Positions 8,429-18,155 of a stretch of 64,000 bases of DNA are shown in pieces. This DNA is from an uncultured beta proteobacterium. GTDB lineage: Bacteria; Pseudomonadota; Gammaproteobacteria; Burkholderiales; Rhodocyclaceae. The DNA lies in NCBI GenBank assembly GCA_903848955.1, contig CAINHS010000116.1, positions 1 to 64,000 on the forward strand, in the 5' to 3' direction. Within the stretch, counting starts at the first letter, position 1; every line of letters starts with the position of its first letter. The position numbers and the translations under genes are program-made. Below the pieces are notes generated by a model. The model was not told the DNA's origin, searched no databases, and worked only from the letters and a program-made list of their open reading frames with translations.

Positions 8429-10141
8429 ATGCGCGCCAGCCAGTTTTTTATCGCCACCCTCAAGGAAGCCCCCTCCGACGCCGAAATCGTCAGCCACAAG
8501 CTGATGCTGCGCGCCGGCCTTATCCGCCGCCTCGCCGGCGGCATCTACACCTGGATGCCGATGGGGCTGCGCGTGCTGCGCAAAGTCGAAAACATCGTGC
8601 GCAAGGAAATGGATGGCGCCGGCGCCATCGAACTGCTCATGCCGGCGGTGCAGCCCTTTGAGTTGTGGGAAGAATCCGGGCGAGGCCCGAAGTACGGCCC
8701 CGAGTTGCTGCGCTTCAAGGACCGTCACCAGAGGGATTTCGTGATCGGGCCGACGCATGAGGAAGTCATCACCGACGTGGTACGCCGCGAAGTCAGGAGC
8801 TATCGCCAGCTGCCGCGCCACTTCTACCAGATCCAGACCAAGTTCCGCGACGAGATCCGGCCGCGCTTCGGCGTCATGCGCGGGCGCGAGTTCCTCATGA
8901 AGGACGGCTATTCCTTCCACACCTCGTATGCCGATCTGGAACGCGAATACCGCAACATGTACCAGACCTACAGCCGCATCTTCACCCGTCTCGGACTGCG
9001 GTTCCGCGCCGTCGCGGCGGACACGGGCGCCATCGGCGGCACCGGCTCGCATGAGTTTCACGTGTTGGCGGACTCGGGCGAAGACGCGATCGCCTTCTGC
9101 CCGGCGTCGGACTATGCGGCCAATGTGGAACTGGCCGAGGCCGTTGCCCCCGCGAGCAGCCCAGCAAGCACTGCGGCCGCAATGGAGAAGAAAGCCACTC
9201 CGGGCAAGACGCGGTGCGAAGACGTGGCAGCCTTCCTCGATCTGCCGCTGACACAGACCGTCAAGGCCATCGCGGTGATGGCGGAGATGCCGGAAGGCAG
9301 CGAGTTCGTCCTGCTGCTGCTGCGCGGCGATCACGACCTGAACGAAATCAAGACGCAAAAGGTGATCGGCGAATTCCGCTTCGCCCGAGACGAGGAAATC
9401 GTCGCCGCGCTCGGCTGCAAGGCCGGCTACATAGGCGCGGTTGGCTTTGGCGGCAGGGTCGTGGCGGATCGCAGCGTCGCCGCCATGGGCGACTGCGTAT
9501 GCGGCGCCAACGAGGAAGGCTATCACCTCACCGGCGTCAATTTCGGCCGCGATCTGGCGCCACCCGGGACCGTCGCCGACATTCGCAACGTGGTCGAAGG
9601 TGACCCGTCGCCTGACGGCCAGGGATCTCTCGAACTGTGTCGCGGCATCGAAGTCGGTCACATCTTCCAGTTGCGCACCAAGTATGCCGAAGCGCTGAAA
9701 TGCACCTTCCTCGACGAACAGGGCAAGGACCAGGTGATGGAAATGGGCTGCTACGGCATCGGCGTTTCGCGCATCGTCGGCGCCGCCATCGAACAGGGCC
9801 ACGACGAGCGCGGCATCGTTTTCCCGGCGAGCATCGCGCCCTTCGCCGTAGTCGTGGTGCCGATGAATTACGCCAAGTCGGAAACCGTCCGCGCCGCGAC
9901 CGATGCGCTGTACGCGACCTTGCTCGCCGCCGGCATCGACGCGATTGTCGACGACCGCGACGAGCGTCCCGGCTCCATGTTCGCCGACTGGGAACTGATC
10001 GGCATACCGCATCGCGTGGTGGTCGGCGAGCGCGGCCTGAAGGAAGGCAAGCTGGAATACAAGGGCCGCAGCGACACCGAAGCGACTCTGGTTGACGCCA
10101 GCCAAATGACGGGTTTCCTTAAACAGAAGTTGTGCGACTGA
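8429..10141 (+). CDS. proS: Prolyl-tRNA synthetase
   Basis: Class II aminoacyl-tRNA synthetase charging tRNA-Pro (570 residues, normal for the bacterial form). Motif 1 lies around [20 protein letters not shown], motif 2 around [20 protein letters not shown] and motif 3 at the [10 protein letters not shown] stretch. The editing insertion that hydrolyses Ala-tRNA-Pro spans about 220-400, and the anticodon-binding domain is at the C-terminus ([20 protein letters not shown]). The start is [19 protein letters not shown], typical of the family; the open frame 44 codons upstream is not used. The last 10 bases overlap the transglycosylase gene. Confidence 0.96.
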   Translation: MRASQFFIATLKEAPSDAEIVSHKLMLRAGLIRRLAGGIYTWMPMGLRVLRKVENIVRKEMDGAGAIELLMPAVQPFELWEESGRGPKYGPELLRFKDRHQRDFVIGPTHEEVITDVVRREVRSYRQLPRHFYQIQTKFRDEIRPRFGVMRGREFLMKDGYSFHTSYADLEREYRNMYQTYSRIFTRLGLRFRAVAADTGAIGGTGSHEFHVLADSGEDAIAFCPASDYAANVELAEAVAPASSPASTAAAMEKKATPGKTRCEDVAAFLDLPLTQTVKAIAVMAEMPEGSEFVLLLLRGDHDLNEIKTQKVIGEFRFARDEEIVAALGCKAGYIGAVGFGGRVVADRSVAAMGDCVCGANEEGYHLTGVNFGRDLAPPGTVADIRNVVEGDPSPDGQGSLELCRGIEVGHIFQLRTKYAEALKCTFLDEQGKDQVMEMGCYGIGVSRIVGAAIEQGHDERGIVFPASIAPFAVVVVPMNYAKSETVRAATDALYATLLAAGIDAIVDDRDERPGSMFADWELIGIPHRVVVGERGLKEGKLEYKGRSDTEATLVDASQMTGFLKQKLCD

Positions 10142-10746
10142 TTCTCCGTCTTGCGCTGTGCCTCACGGCTGCGCTGCTGCCGGCCGCGGGCCGGGCCGGA
10201 ACCCAGCAGTACGAACCTCTGGCGGCCAGCGTACAGGCCGCCTTGCACGCAGCAATCGCCGACCGTGCCGCGCCCGAAGCGGAGTTCCCTTCGATCGAGG
10301 AAAAGGTCGGTTGGCTGACCGAGATGTCGTCGCGACTGACGCGACGCATGCCGGACCGCGAGGCGCGGCTGGATTTCCTCAAGACCGTGTATTACGAAGC
10401 CAAGCGCGCCGGACTCGACCCGCAGATGGTGCTGGGCCTGATCCAGGTCGAAAGCGGCTTCAAGAAGTATTCGATCTCGTCCGCCGGCGCCCGCGGCTAC
10501 ATGCAGGTGATGCCTTTCTGGGCGGGCCTGATCGGCAGCAAGGACAGCAACCTGTTCCACCTCCGCACCAACCTGCGCTTCGGCTGCGTCATCCTGCGCC
10601 ACTATCTGGACATGGAAAACGGCGACCTCTACCGGGCGCTGGGCCGCTACAACGGCAGTCTGGGCAAGCCCGAGTATCCGAACATGGTGAGGGGGGCGTG
10701 GGAAAAGCAGTGGGCCTGGGGGCCGCGAGTGATCGGGCCGCGATAG
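10132..10746 (+). CDS. Lytic transglycosylase, SLT domain
   Basis: Exported murein lytic transglycosylase (204 residues). An N-terminal signal peptide ([22 protein letters not shown]) is followed from about 75 by the SLT fold. The catalytic glutamate is E107 in [19 protein letters not shown], followed by the GYMQVMPFW motif and a late RYNGSLG motif. The start is a GTG overlapping the end of proS by 10 bases, which suggests coupled expression. Confidence 0.9.
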   Translation: MRLILRLALCLTAALLPAAGRAGTQQYEPLAASVQAALHAAIADRAAPEAEFPSIEEKVGWLTEMSSRLTRRMPDREARLDFLKTVYYEAKRAGLDPQMVLGLIQVESGFKKYSISSAGARGYMQVMPFWAGLIGSKDSNLFHLRTNLRFGCVILRHYLDMENGDLYRALGRYNGSLGKPEYPNMVRGAWEKQWAWGPRVIGPR

Positions 10747-10799
10747 ACCGGCCCTGCGCTGACCCGCTACCCGCTCGCGGCGACGCCGGCCCGCGGCGC

Positions 10800-11483
10800 T
10801 TAAGGTGCCGCCAGCCCTGACATGTAGTCGGCCACAGCTTCCAGATCACCGTCGCTGTATGGCTTGAGGACCTTTGCCATATCCGGGTTGGCATTGCCGC
10901 GCTGGCCGTCCCTGATAGAGACGGCTTGGCGCAATAGATATTTGAAATGTTGTCCGGCCACCAGCGGGAAGAATTTTTCCGCGTCGCCCTGCCCTTTGTT
11001 GCCATGGCAGATGACACAATCCTTTTCATACAATGCCTTGCCTCGATCCAGGGAATTCCCCGGTCCCCGGCCGAGATTGGCCTGAATCGGGAGTGCCTGC
11101 AGGAATCGGGCAATGTCGGCAATTTCCTGCGTGGTCAGCACGTGCTCATCGGCAAATGGCGCCATCTTCGGATTGCGGCGTATTCCGGAACGGATGTCGG
11201 TCATCTGCTCGATCAACACGGTCGCATGCTGCCCCGCCAGACGAGGGTAAGCGCCGCTGCTGCTGCCGGTAGCGCCTTGCTTGTGGCAACCCTGGCAAAT
11301 CTTGAAGGCCTCCTCGCCACGCGCGACGTCGCCCTGCAGTTTGAGGACCTCCCGCTTTTCGCCCTTGATTTCGTTCCATGCCCGGACTCCGCTGCCCGCA
11401 GTTGCGGGGGCCTGGCCCTGAGCCAACGCGACAAGGGGCAGCCACCACAAAGCCACCAACAGCTTAGTCATCCACTTCACCAT
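10800..11483 (-). CDS. Diheme cytochrome c (c4-like)
   Basis: Periplasmic electron carrier of 227 residues: signal peptide (about 1-22), then two class I cytochrome domains with heme sites C63-QGC-H67 and C156-VIC-H160. Each domain has the c4-type PRLAGQH / PLVAGQH segment and a likely Met ligand (KMAPF; NPDMAKVL). A GGGG stretch just upstream of ATG serves as ribosome site. It lies 24 bases downstream of a second diheme cytochrome on the same strand; together they resemble a short electron chain delivering to a terminal oxidase or reductase. Confidence 0.9.
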   Translation of the reverse strand: MVKWMTKLLVALWWLPLVALAQGQAPATAGSGVRAWNEIKGEKREVLKLQGDVARGEEAFKICQGCHKQGATGSSSGAYPRLAGQHATVLIEQMTDIRSGIRRNPKMAPFADEHVLTTQEIADIARFLQALPIQANLGRGPGNSLDRGKALYEKDCVICHGNKGQGDAEKFFPLVAGQHFKYLLRQAVSIRDGQRGNANPDMAKVLKPYSDGDLEAVADYMSGLAAP

Positions 11484-11507
11484 CTTCCCCTTTTCAATTC
11501 CACCAGT

Positions 11508-12161
11508 TCAAAGTCCGGTCAGATACTCGGCTACCGCCTTGATTTCATCATCCGACAGGCGTTTCGTCACCTCGCGCATGAGCCTCGACCCGGCGCCACT
11601 TCTGGCATCGCTTCGAAAATCCTGCATCTGCTGGATCAGATATTCCTTGTGCTGCCCGGCGAGGCGCGGGAATCGCTTGCTGCCGGCACCAGTGGAACTG
11701 TGGCAACCGGAGCAGGCGGGCACCCCCCTTTCTTCGTCGCCATCCTGATAGAGCTTCATGCCGCTTGCTGCCATCTTTTGATCCAGCACCACGCCCGAAC
11801 CCGGCTTCTGCGCGCCAAAGTATTCACCCAGCCCTTTGAACTCATCCGGATCGAGGGTCTTGGCGATTGGAGTCATGATGTCGCTCTTGCGGGCACCGGA
11901 AACAAATTCCTTCAATTCCCGCACCAGATACTCGGGATGACGGCCGGCAAGTTTCGGAAACTTGGGGTCGGTGCTGTTGCCGTCCAGTCCATGGCAGGCC
12001 GAACAGAGGTTGACGACGAGCGCCTTGGCAGTTGCCGAGTCTGCGGCCTGGACCGATCCGCTGAGCAAGAAACTCAGGACTGCCGCAGTCTGGATCAGGA
12101 AACCCGTGTGCCATGGGCTGGATTGGAAATTTGCACAGGTGCCACCGCAATCGCTTTTCAA
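11508..12161 (-). CDS. Diheme cytochrome c4-type protein
   Basis: Second diheme cytochrome of the pair (217 residues from the TTG at 12161). The heme sites are C53-SAC-H57 and C150-SGC-H154, each followed by KLAGRHPEYL / RLAGQHKEYL. I chose TTG because GGGGGA lies 5 bases before it and it gives a signal segment ending GSVQAA; an ATG at 12242 would add an unlikely cysteine-rich leader. Co-directional with the cytochrome gene downstream. Confidence 0.87.
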   Translation of the reverse strand: MKSDCGGTCANFQSSPWHTGFLIQTAAVLSFLLSGSVQAADSATAKALVVNLCSACHGLDGNSTDPKFPKLAGRHPEYLVRELKEFVSGARKSDIMTPIAKTLDPDEFKGLGEYFGAQKPGSGVVLDQKMAASGMKLYQDGDEERGVPACSGCHSSTGAGSKRFPRLAGQHKEYLIQQMQDFRSDARSGAGSRLMREVTKRLSDDEIKAVAEYLTGL

Positions 12162-12288
12162 TGTTCCCCCTTTTGCGGGCTGGTTGCTTTGCTTGAAATC
12201 ATAACAGGCTGCCAGGCCGGATCTGATATCCGTCCAGCCCAATTCATCCGGCCGTCCTGTTTTCGAACTCCGCTGCGCGCGCCGCGCC

Positions 12289-13644
12289 TTAGCGCATTCC
12301 CGGCAACATCCCCTTCATGCCCCGCATCATCTTCGCCATTCCCCCCTTGGAGAACTGCTTCATCATCTTCTGCGTCTGCTCGAACTGGTTCAGCAGGCGA
12401 TTGACCTCCTGCACCGACACGCCGGCACCGGTGGCAATACGCCGCTTGCGATTGGCCTTGATGATTTCGGGCTTGGTGCGTTCCGTCGGCGTCATCGAAT
12501 TGATGATGCCCTCCAGGCGTCGGACTGTCTTGTCCTCCATGCCGCCGCCGGCCTTTTGCGCCATGGCACTGAACTGCGCCGGGAGTTTTTCGAGCATGGC
12601 GGCCATGCCCCCCATGTTTTTCATCTGGGCAATCTGGTCCTTGAAATCGTTGAGGTCGAAGCCCTTGCCGGACTTCATCTTCTTGACGAATTCCTGGGCC
12701 TTGTCCTGATCTACTCCGCGCTGCGCATCCTCGACCAGTCCGAGGATGTCGCCCATGCCGAGGATGCGCGAAGCCATGCGCTCCGGATGGAATTCCTCCA
12801 GACCGGTGAGCTTTTCGCCGACGCCGGCAAACTTGATCGGCTTGCCGGTGACATGGCGCACCGACAGCGCAGCACCGCCGCGCGAATCGCCGTCGAGCTT
12901 GGTCAGAATCACGCCCGTCAGCGGCAGCGCCTCGTTGAAGGCCTTCGCCGTATTGACCGCATCCTGGCCGAGCATGGCATCGACCACGAACAGGGTTTCG
13001 ATGGGCTGCAGCAGACGGTGCAGATCCTTGATCTCGGCCATCATCGCTGCGTCGATGGCGAGACGCCCGGCGGTATCGACGAAGAGCACGTCGTAGTAGT
13101 GACGCCTGGCGTAATCCAGTGCCGCCGCCGCAATGTCGGCCGGCTTCTGCTCGCCCGATGACGGGAAAAAGTCGATGCCGGCCTGGGCCGAAACCGCCTT
13201 GAGCTGATCGATGGCGGCCGGCCGATAGACGTCGACGCTGACCGTCAGCACCTTCTTCTTCTGCCGCTCCTTGAGCCACTTGCCCAGCTTGGCCGTGGTC
13301 GTGGTCTTGCCCGCGCCCTGCAGGCCGGACATCAAGATCACTGCCGGCGGCTGCGTAGCGAGATTCAGGCCGACGCCGGCGCCGCCCATCAGTTCGGTGA
13401 GTTCGCGATGCACGACGCCGACCAGCGCCTGGCCTGGAGTCAGGGAACCGATGACTTCCTGGCCGAGCGCCTTTTCCTTGACGCTGGCGATGAAATCCTT
13501 GACTACCGGCAGGGCGACGTCGGCTTCGAGCAGGGCCATGCGCACTTCGCGCAGCATGTCGGAAATGTTGTCGTCGCTAAGGCGGGCCTGTCCGCGCAGG
13601 TTTTTTACGACACGGCCGAGTCGCTGGGTGAGGTTGTCTAACAT
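12289..13644 (-). CDS. ffh: Signal recognition particle protein Ffh
   Basis: GTPase that with 4.5S RNA targets nascent membrane proteins to FtsY and the Sec translocon (451 residues). N domain about 1-90; G domain with G1 GLQGAGKTTT (107-116), DTAGR (G3) and TKLDGD (G4); then a methionine-rich M domain (about 300-451) ending MAKMMRGMKGMLPGM, which binds signal sequences and 4.5S RNA. The start MLDNLTQRLGRVVKNLRGQA is the family N-terminus. It is divergent from the CcsA-like gene, 56 bases away. Confidence 0.97.
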   Translation of the reverse strand: MLDNLTQRLGRVVKNLRGQARLSDDNISDMLREVRMALLEADVALPVVKDFIASVKEKALGQEVIGSLTPGQALVGVVHRELTELMGGAGVGLNLATQPPAVILMSGLQGAGKTTTTAKLGKWLKERQKKKVLTVSVDVYRPAAIDQLKAVSAQAGIDFFPSSGEQKPADIAAAALDYARRHYYDVLFVDTAGRLAIDAAMMAEIKDLHRLLQPIETLFVVDAMLGQDAVNTAKAFNEALPLTGVILTKLDGDSRGGAALSVRHVTGKPIKFAGVGEKLTGLEEFHPERMASRILGMGDILGLVEDAQRGVDQDKAQEFVKKMKSGKGFDLNDFKDQIAQMKNMGGMAAMLEKLPAQFSAMAQKAGGGMEDKTVRRLEGIINSMTPTERTKPEIIKANRKRRIATGAGVSVQEVNRLLNQFEQTQKMMKQFSKGGMAKMMRGMKGMLPGMR

Positions 13645-13700
13645 GAATGAATGGGGTTCGGATGAACGAAGAGATGAAAGGCTTGGTGTAGACTTCAGCA

Positions 13701-14525
13701 ATGTCCGCAATCTTAATGCATCTGCTGGCCGCAGCCATTTATGCCGGCCTGGCGGCACATCTGTGGCGCACCCGCTGGCGCGGACCGGCGCTCGACCAAC
13801 CGGCCGGAGGACTCAAGCTGGGCGAGCGCGGCCTGCTGCTGCTGGCGCTGGCAGCGCATGCGGTCAGTTTGCGCATGGCGATATTCGATGGCGACAGCAT
13901 GCGCTTCGGCTTCGCCATCGCGCTCTCGGTGATGCTCTGGCTGGCGATTGCGCTGTACTGGATCGAAAGCTTTTACGCCCGGATGGATGGCCTGCAGGTT
14001 ATCGGCCTGCCGACGGCAGCGGTAGCCGCCGTGCTGCCGGCACTATTCGCCGAAGCCCATGTGCTGACCAACGCCGGCTCGATGGCTTTCCGCCTGCATT
14101 TCCTGATGGCCATGCTGGCCTACAGCCTGTTTACGCTGGCAGCCCTGCACGCCCTGCTGATGGCAGCCGCCGAAAAGGGCTTGCATCGCGGCCGCATCTC
14201 GCCGCTGCTGGCCGGCCTGCCGCCTTTGCTGACGATGGAGGCACTGCTGTTTCGCCTGATCCATGTCGCCTTTGTCTTGCTCACATTCACGCTGGTTTCA
14301 GGTGCCTTCTTCTCCGAAACCCTGTTCGGCAAGGCACTGACCTTCAACCACAAGACCCTGTTCGCCATTCTGTCCTGGCTGATCTTCGCCGCGCTGCTGG
14401 CGGGTCGCCACTTGCGCGGCTGGCGCGGCCGGGTGGCGCTGCGCTGGACGCTGGCCGGCTTTGCCACACTGCTGCTGGCCTATGTCGGCAGCCGCTTCGT
14501 GCTTGAGGTAATCCTCGGCCGCTGA
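13701..14525 (+). CDS. CcsA/YpjD-like cytochrome c assembly family membrane protein
   Basis: Integral membrane protein of 274 residues with about eight hydrophobic helices and histidines within membrane segments (HLLAAAIYAGLAAH, FRLHFLMAMLAYSLF, FRLIHVAFVLLTFT, FNHKTLFAILSW). This fits the YpjD/HemX branch of the cytochrome c assembly family. The classical WWD motif is not seen, so a heme lyase role is doubtful; Ccm genes elsewhere in the window would cover that job. It is divergent from ffh and overlaps the next gene by one base (TGATG). Confidence 0.8.
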   Translation: MSAILMHLLAAAIYAGLAAHLWRTRWRGPALDQPAGGLKLGERGLLLLALAAHAVSLRMAIFDGDSMRFGFAIALSVMLWLAIALYWIESFYARMDGLQVIGLPTAAVAAVLPALFAEAHVLTNAGSMAFRLHFLMAMLAYSLFTLAALHALLMAAAEKGLHRGRISPLLAGLPPLLTMEALLFRLIHVAFVLLTFTLVSGAFFSETLFGKALTFNHKTLFAILSWLIFAALLAGRHLRGWRGRVALRWTLAGFATLLLAYVGSRFVLEVILGR

Positions 14526-15796
14526 TGGACGAAATACCGCTGTCCGCCCAGTTCGCGGCCCTGGCCGTGCTGCTGATTCTGTCCGGCTTTTTCGCCATGG
14601 CCGAGACCGCGATGATGGCGGCCAACCGTCACCGGCTCAGGCATCTGGCGGATTCCGGGCACCGCGGCGCGCAACTGGCGCAGGCCCTTTTGAGCCGCGT
14701 GGACCGGCTGATCAGCTTGATCCTGCTCGGCAATACCCTGATCAACGCCGCCGCCGCCACGCTGACCGGTCACATCGCGCTGCAGGTTCTTGGCCAGGAG
14801 AAATGGACCCTGGAAGCCGGAACCCTGTTCGTCACCTTCTGCCTGCTGGTGTTCTCCGAAATCAGCCCGAAGGTAGTCGGTGCCAATTATCCCGACTGGC
14901 TTGCGCCGCGCATCAGTTACATTCTTACGCCGCTGCTGCGCATCGCCTATCCGGTAATCTGGTTCGTCAACCTCTTCGTCAGCGCCCTGCTGCGCATACT
15001 GAACTTGCAGCCCAAGGCCGGCCACGACCGCCACCAGATGTCGGGCGAAGAATTGCGCGCCATCGTGCTTGAGGCGGGCCACTTCGTGCCGCCGCAGCAC
15101 CGCGCCATCCTGCTCAACCTGTTCGAACTGGAGCACGTCACCGTAGAGGACCTGATGACGCCGCGCGGCGAGATCGAGGCGATCAACATCGCGACTCCGA
15201 TCGCCGACATCAAGGCCCAACTGGCAACCAGTTATCACACCCGCCTGGTGGTGTTCGATGGCGACCCCGGCAACGTTATCGGCGTGCTGCACCAGCGCCG
15301 CCTGCTGCCGGGAGCTTTCGAGGGCGAGATAGACCATCAGGGCCTGCGCGCCTGCCTGACCGAGCCGTACTGCATCCCGGCGACGACATTGGCTTATACG
15401 CAACTGCAGTTCTTTCGCGAAAACCGCCAGACGCTGGGCCTGGTGGTGGATGAGTACGGCGAAATCGAGGGACTGATCACTCTGGAAGACATCATCGAGG
15501 AACTGGTCGGGAAGTTCGCCGCCAGTCAAGCCGATGTCAGCCAGCCACCGGCCTGGAGCAGCGATGGCACGGCGCTGGCCGACGGTGCCGCGGCATTGCG
15601 CGATCTGAACCGCTTGCTGGACCTCGAATTGCCGCTGGACGGACCGCGCACGCTGAACGGGTTGATCGTCGAGCACCTGCAGGACATACCCGAGGTGGGC
15701 GTTGGCGTGCGGGTGCATGGCGTAGCCATGGAGATCGTGCAAACACAGGACCGAAAGATCAAGATGGTGCGTCTTCACCGTCCCGCTCGAGAGTGA
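14525..15796 (+). CDS. CNNM/CorC (HlyC) family membrane protein with CBS domains
   Basis: A 423-residue protein: N-terminal DUF21/CNNM membrane domain with about four helices (first AALAVLLILSGFFAMAETAM), then two CBS domains (from VEDLMTPRGEIEAINIATPI and DEYGEIEGLITLEDIIEELV), then a C-terminal CorC/HlyC transporter-associated domain (LPLDGPRTLNGLIVEHLQDI). Relatives (YfjD/CorB) are linked to magnesium or cobalt resistance. The gene starts inside the stop of the CcsA-like gene. A small hairpin (GAGAGT-GAT-ACTCTC) covers its own stop codon. Confidence 0.88.
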   Translation: MDEIPLSAQFAALAVLLILSGFFAMAETAMMAANRHRLRHLADSGHRGAQLAQALLSRVDRLISLILLGNTLINAAAATLTGHIALQVLGQEKWTLEAGTLFVTFCLLVFSEISPKVVGANYPDWLAPRISYILTPLLRIAYPVIWFVNLFVSALLRILNLQPKAGHDRHQMSGEELRAIVLEAGHFVPPQHRAILLNLFELEHVTVEDLMTPRGEIEAINIATPIADIKAQLATSYHTRLVVFDGDPGNVIGVLHQRRLLPGAFEGEIDHQGLRACLTEPYCIPATTLAYTQLQFFRENRQTLGLVVDEYGEIEGLITLEDIIEELVGKFAASQADVSQPPAWSSDGTALADGAAALRDLNRLLDLELPLDGPRTLNGLIVEHLQDIPEVGVGVRVHGVAMEIVQTQDRKIKMVRLHRPARE

Positions 15797-15914
15797 TACT
15801 CTCGGCATAATCAAGGCGTAGAATGCCTCGGATCAATGTTTCAGTAGAGGCTAACGCCGGTCTTGTAAGCGTCGAGCACAGCGGCCGAGACTACTATTCA
15901 AGCGGGAGAAGCCG

Positions 15915-17147
15915 ATGGCCACAGCAGGCAAGGCAAAAAAGGATGCCGGCCCAAAGGAATTTGATTTTTCCTGGGAAGGCAAGAACAAGACGGGCAAAGT
16001 CGTTCGCGGCGAAATCAGAGCAGCCAGCGAGGCCGCGGCGAACGCTTCGCTGCGCCGGCAGGGCATCACCGTCAACAAGATCAAGAAACGGAAGATCAGT
16101 TCCGGCGGCAAGGTATCGGACAAGGACATTACGCTTTTCTCACGCCAGCTTGCCACCATGGTCAAGTCCGGCGTGCCGCTGCTGCAGTCTTTTGACATCG
16201 TCGGCAAAGGCACCAACAATCCGGGCCTGGCCAAACTGCTGTTCGACATCAAGTCCGACGTCGAGACCGGATCCAACCTCGCCTCGGCGTTTCGCAAGTA
16301 TCCCCAGTATTTCGACGCCCTGTTCTGCAATCTGGTCGAGGCCGGGGAGCAGGCGGGTATTCTCGACACGCTGCTGGATCGCCTGGCAACCTACAAAGAG
16401 AAAATCCAGGCCATCAAGTCCAAGATCAAGAGCGCCCTGACCTACCCGATATCCATCCTCGTCATCGCCTTCATCATCACCGCGGTGATCATGATATTCG
16501 TGGTGCCGGCGTTCAAGAACGTGTTTGCCAGTTTCGGCGGCGAACTGCCCGCCCCGACGCAGATCGTGATTGCCATTTCTGACGGTTTCGTAGCCAACTG
16601 GCACATCATTTTCGGCGGCATTTATGCCACCATTTACGGCACCATTCAAGCCTTCAAGCGCTCCGTGGCGCTGCAGATCATGGCGGACAGATATGCGCTC
16701 AAGGTTCCGGTTTTCGGTGACCTGATCCGGAAATCCTCCATCGCGCGCTGGACACGAACCCTGTCCACCATGTTCGCCGCCGGCGTGCCGCTGGTCGAAG
16801 CCCTTGATTCGGTAGGCGGTGCCGCCGGCAACTATGTCTACACCATGGCGACCAAACAGATCCAGAATGAGGTCAGCACCGGTTCGAGTCTGACCGCGGC
16901 AATGGAAAACTCCGGCGTCTTCCCGCCGATGGTGACGCAGATGGTCGCCATCGGCGAGGAATCAGGCCAGCTCGATTCAATGCTGGGCAAGACCGCAGAC
17001 TTCTTCGAAGCCGAGGTCGACGAGGCTGTCGAGGCGCTCTCGAGCTTGATGGAGCCACTGATCATGGTTTTCCTCGGCGGACTGATCGGCGGTTTGGTCG
17101 TAGCCATGTACCTGCCGATCTTCAAACTCGGTTCGGTCGTCAGCTAG
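15915..17147 (+). CDS. pilC: Type IV pilus inner-membrane platform protein PilC
   Basis: Polytopic platform protein (410 residues) that couples the assembly ATPase to pilin insertion. There are two T2SF domains, each with the F-x-R-x-L-x-x-x-x-x-x-G-x-P signature (FSRQLATMVKSGVPLLQSFD and WTRTLSTMFAAGVPLVEALD), three membrane helices, and a C-terminal helix (PLIMVFLGGLIGGLVVAMYL). A TAGAAT box at 15819-15824 could be its -10. pilD follows after 33 bases. The assembly ATPase gene pilB, often next to pilC, is not in this window. Confidence 0.95.
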   Translation: MATAGKAKKDAGPKEFDFSWEGKNKTGKVVRGEIRAASEAAANASLRRQGITVNKIKKRKISSGGKVSDKDITLFSRQLATMVKSGVPLLQSFDIVGKGTNNPGLAKLLFDIKSDVETGSNLASAFRKYPQYFDALFCNLVEAGEQAGILDTLLDRLATYKEKIQAIKSKIKSALTYPISILVIAFIITAVIMIFVVPAFKNVFASFGGELPAPTQIVIAISDGFVANWHIIFGGIYATIYGTIQAFKRSVALQIMADRYALKVPVFGDLIRKSSIARWTRTLSTMFAAGVPLVEALDSVGGAAGNYVYTMATKQIQNEVSTGSSLTAAMENSGVFPPMVTQMVAIGEESGQLDSMLGKTADFFEAEVDEAVEALSSLMEPLIMVFLGGLIGGLVVAMYLPIFKLGSVVS

Positions 17148-17180
17148 CTTGGCACCCGGCTCGTCCAACAAGCGCCGCGG

Positions 17181-18035
17181 ATGATCGCGCTGTTCGCCGA
17201 CCCGGCGCTGTTTGCTCTCGCCGCCGGATTGCTCGGCCTGGTGATAGGCAGTTTCCTCAATGTCGTCATCCACCGCCTGCCGATCATGATGGAGCGCGAC
17301 TGGGCGGCGCAGTGCGCCGAGCTGAAGGGCGAGGCTGCGCCTGCCCTGGAAGCACTTTCCCTGGCCCGGCCGCGCTCGCGCTGCCCTCAGTGCGGCCACC
17401 CGATCACGGCCATGGAGAACATCCCGGTCATCAGTTGGCTCTTGTTGCGCGGACGCTGCAAGGCTTGCGCCGCGCCGATTTCCTTGCGCTATCCGCTGGT
17501 CGAAGCGCTGACCGGACTGCTGTTCGCCTTTGCCGCCTGGCACTTCGGCTTTAACGCGGCGGGGATCGGCGCACTGGTGTTCATCGCGGCGCTGGTTGCC
17601 TTGACTGCCATCGACTTCGACACCCAACTGCTACCCGACGACATCACCCTGCCGCTGCTCTGGCTGGGCCTGGGACTCAACGCCTTCGGCGTCTACACGG
17701 ACTTGAAGAGCGCCGTCATCGGTGCCATGGCCGGCTATCTGTCGCTGTGGGCCGTGTATTGGGGCTTCAAGCTCGCCACCGGCAAGGAAGGCATGGGCTA
17801 CGGCGATTTCAAGCTGCTGGCGGCGCTCGGCGCCTGGCTGGGCTGGCAGATGCTGCCCCTGGCCATCCTGCTCTCATCTTTCGTCGGCGCCGTCGTCGGC
17901 GTCGCGCTGATGGTCTTTGCCCGCCACGGCCGCAACGTACCGATTCCTTTCGGTCCCTACCTTGCCGTCGCCGGCGCGATTGCCCTGGTCTGGGGCAAGC
18001 CCTTGACCCGCGCCTATCTCGGCACCGTCCTCTAG
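17181..18035 (+). CDS. pilD: Prepilin peptidase / N-methyltransferase PilD
   Basis: Membrane aspartyl protease that cleaves type IV prepilins after glycine and methylates the new N-terminus (284 residues). The cytoplasmic zinc loop has two Cys pairs, C68/C71 (CPQC) and C93/C96 (CKAC). The catalytic aspartates lie in IDFDTQLLPDD (about 145-154) and in GYGDFKLLAALGAW (GxGD, D209). About seven membrane helices. Co-directional with pilC. Confidence 0.95.
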   Translation: MIALFADPALFALAAGLLGLVIGSFLNVVIHRLPIMMERDWAAQCAELKGEAAPALEALSLARPRSRCPQCGHPITAMENIPVISWLLLRGRCKACAAPISLRYPLVEALTGLLFAFAAWHFGFNAAGIGALVFIAALVALTAIDFDTQLLPDDITLPLLWLGLGLNAFGVYTDLKSAVIGAMAGYLSLWAVYWGFKLATGKEGMGYGDFKLLAALGAWLGWQMLPLAILLSSFVGAVVGVALMVFARHGRNVPIPFGPYLAVAGAIALVWGKPLTRAYLGTVL

Positions 18036-18115
18036 CCCCTTGCAAATCGGGCAACAGGCCCCATTTCCCTGACGTCGGGATAGCAGGTCACGGCGGGCGC
18101 GCCAAGGGCTTCGGC

Positions 18116-18121
18116 TATAAT
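18116..18121 (+). promoter_or_regulatory. Likely -10 box upstream of the FmdB-like gene
   Basis: A perfect TATAAT 34 bases before the FmdB-like start codon. No convincing -35 hexamer lies 16-18 bases upstream, where the sequence is GC-rich. Confidence 0.45.
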
Positions 18122-18155
18122 CCCACCCCTTTGCCAGAATGCCGGAGAAAATGTC

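Noticed and set aside
7871-10105. A 744-codon open frame on the minus strand opposite proS
   Set aside because: It is antisense to a clearly recognised proS, has low-complexity Ala/Gly/Asp composition and no ribosome site; it is a codon-bias shadow in GC-rich DNA.
13701-14525. System II heme lyase CcsA
   Set aside because: No WWD motif, no ResB partner, and a full System I set is already present at 1-3773.
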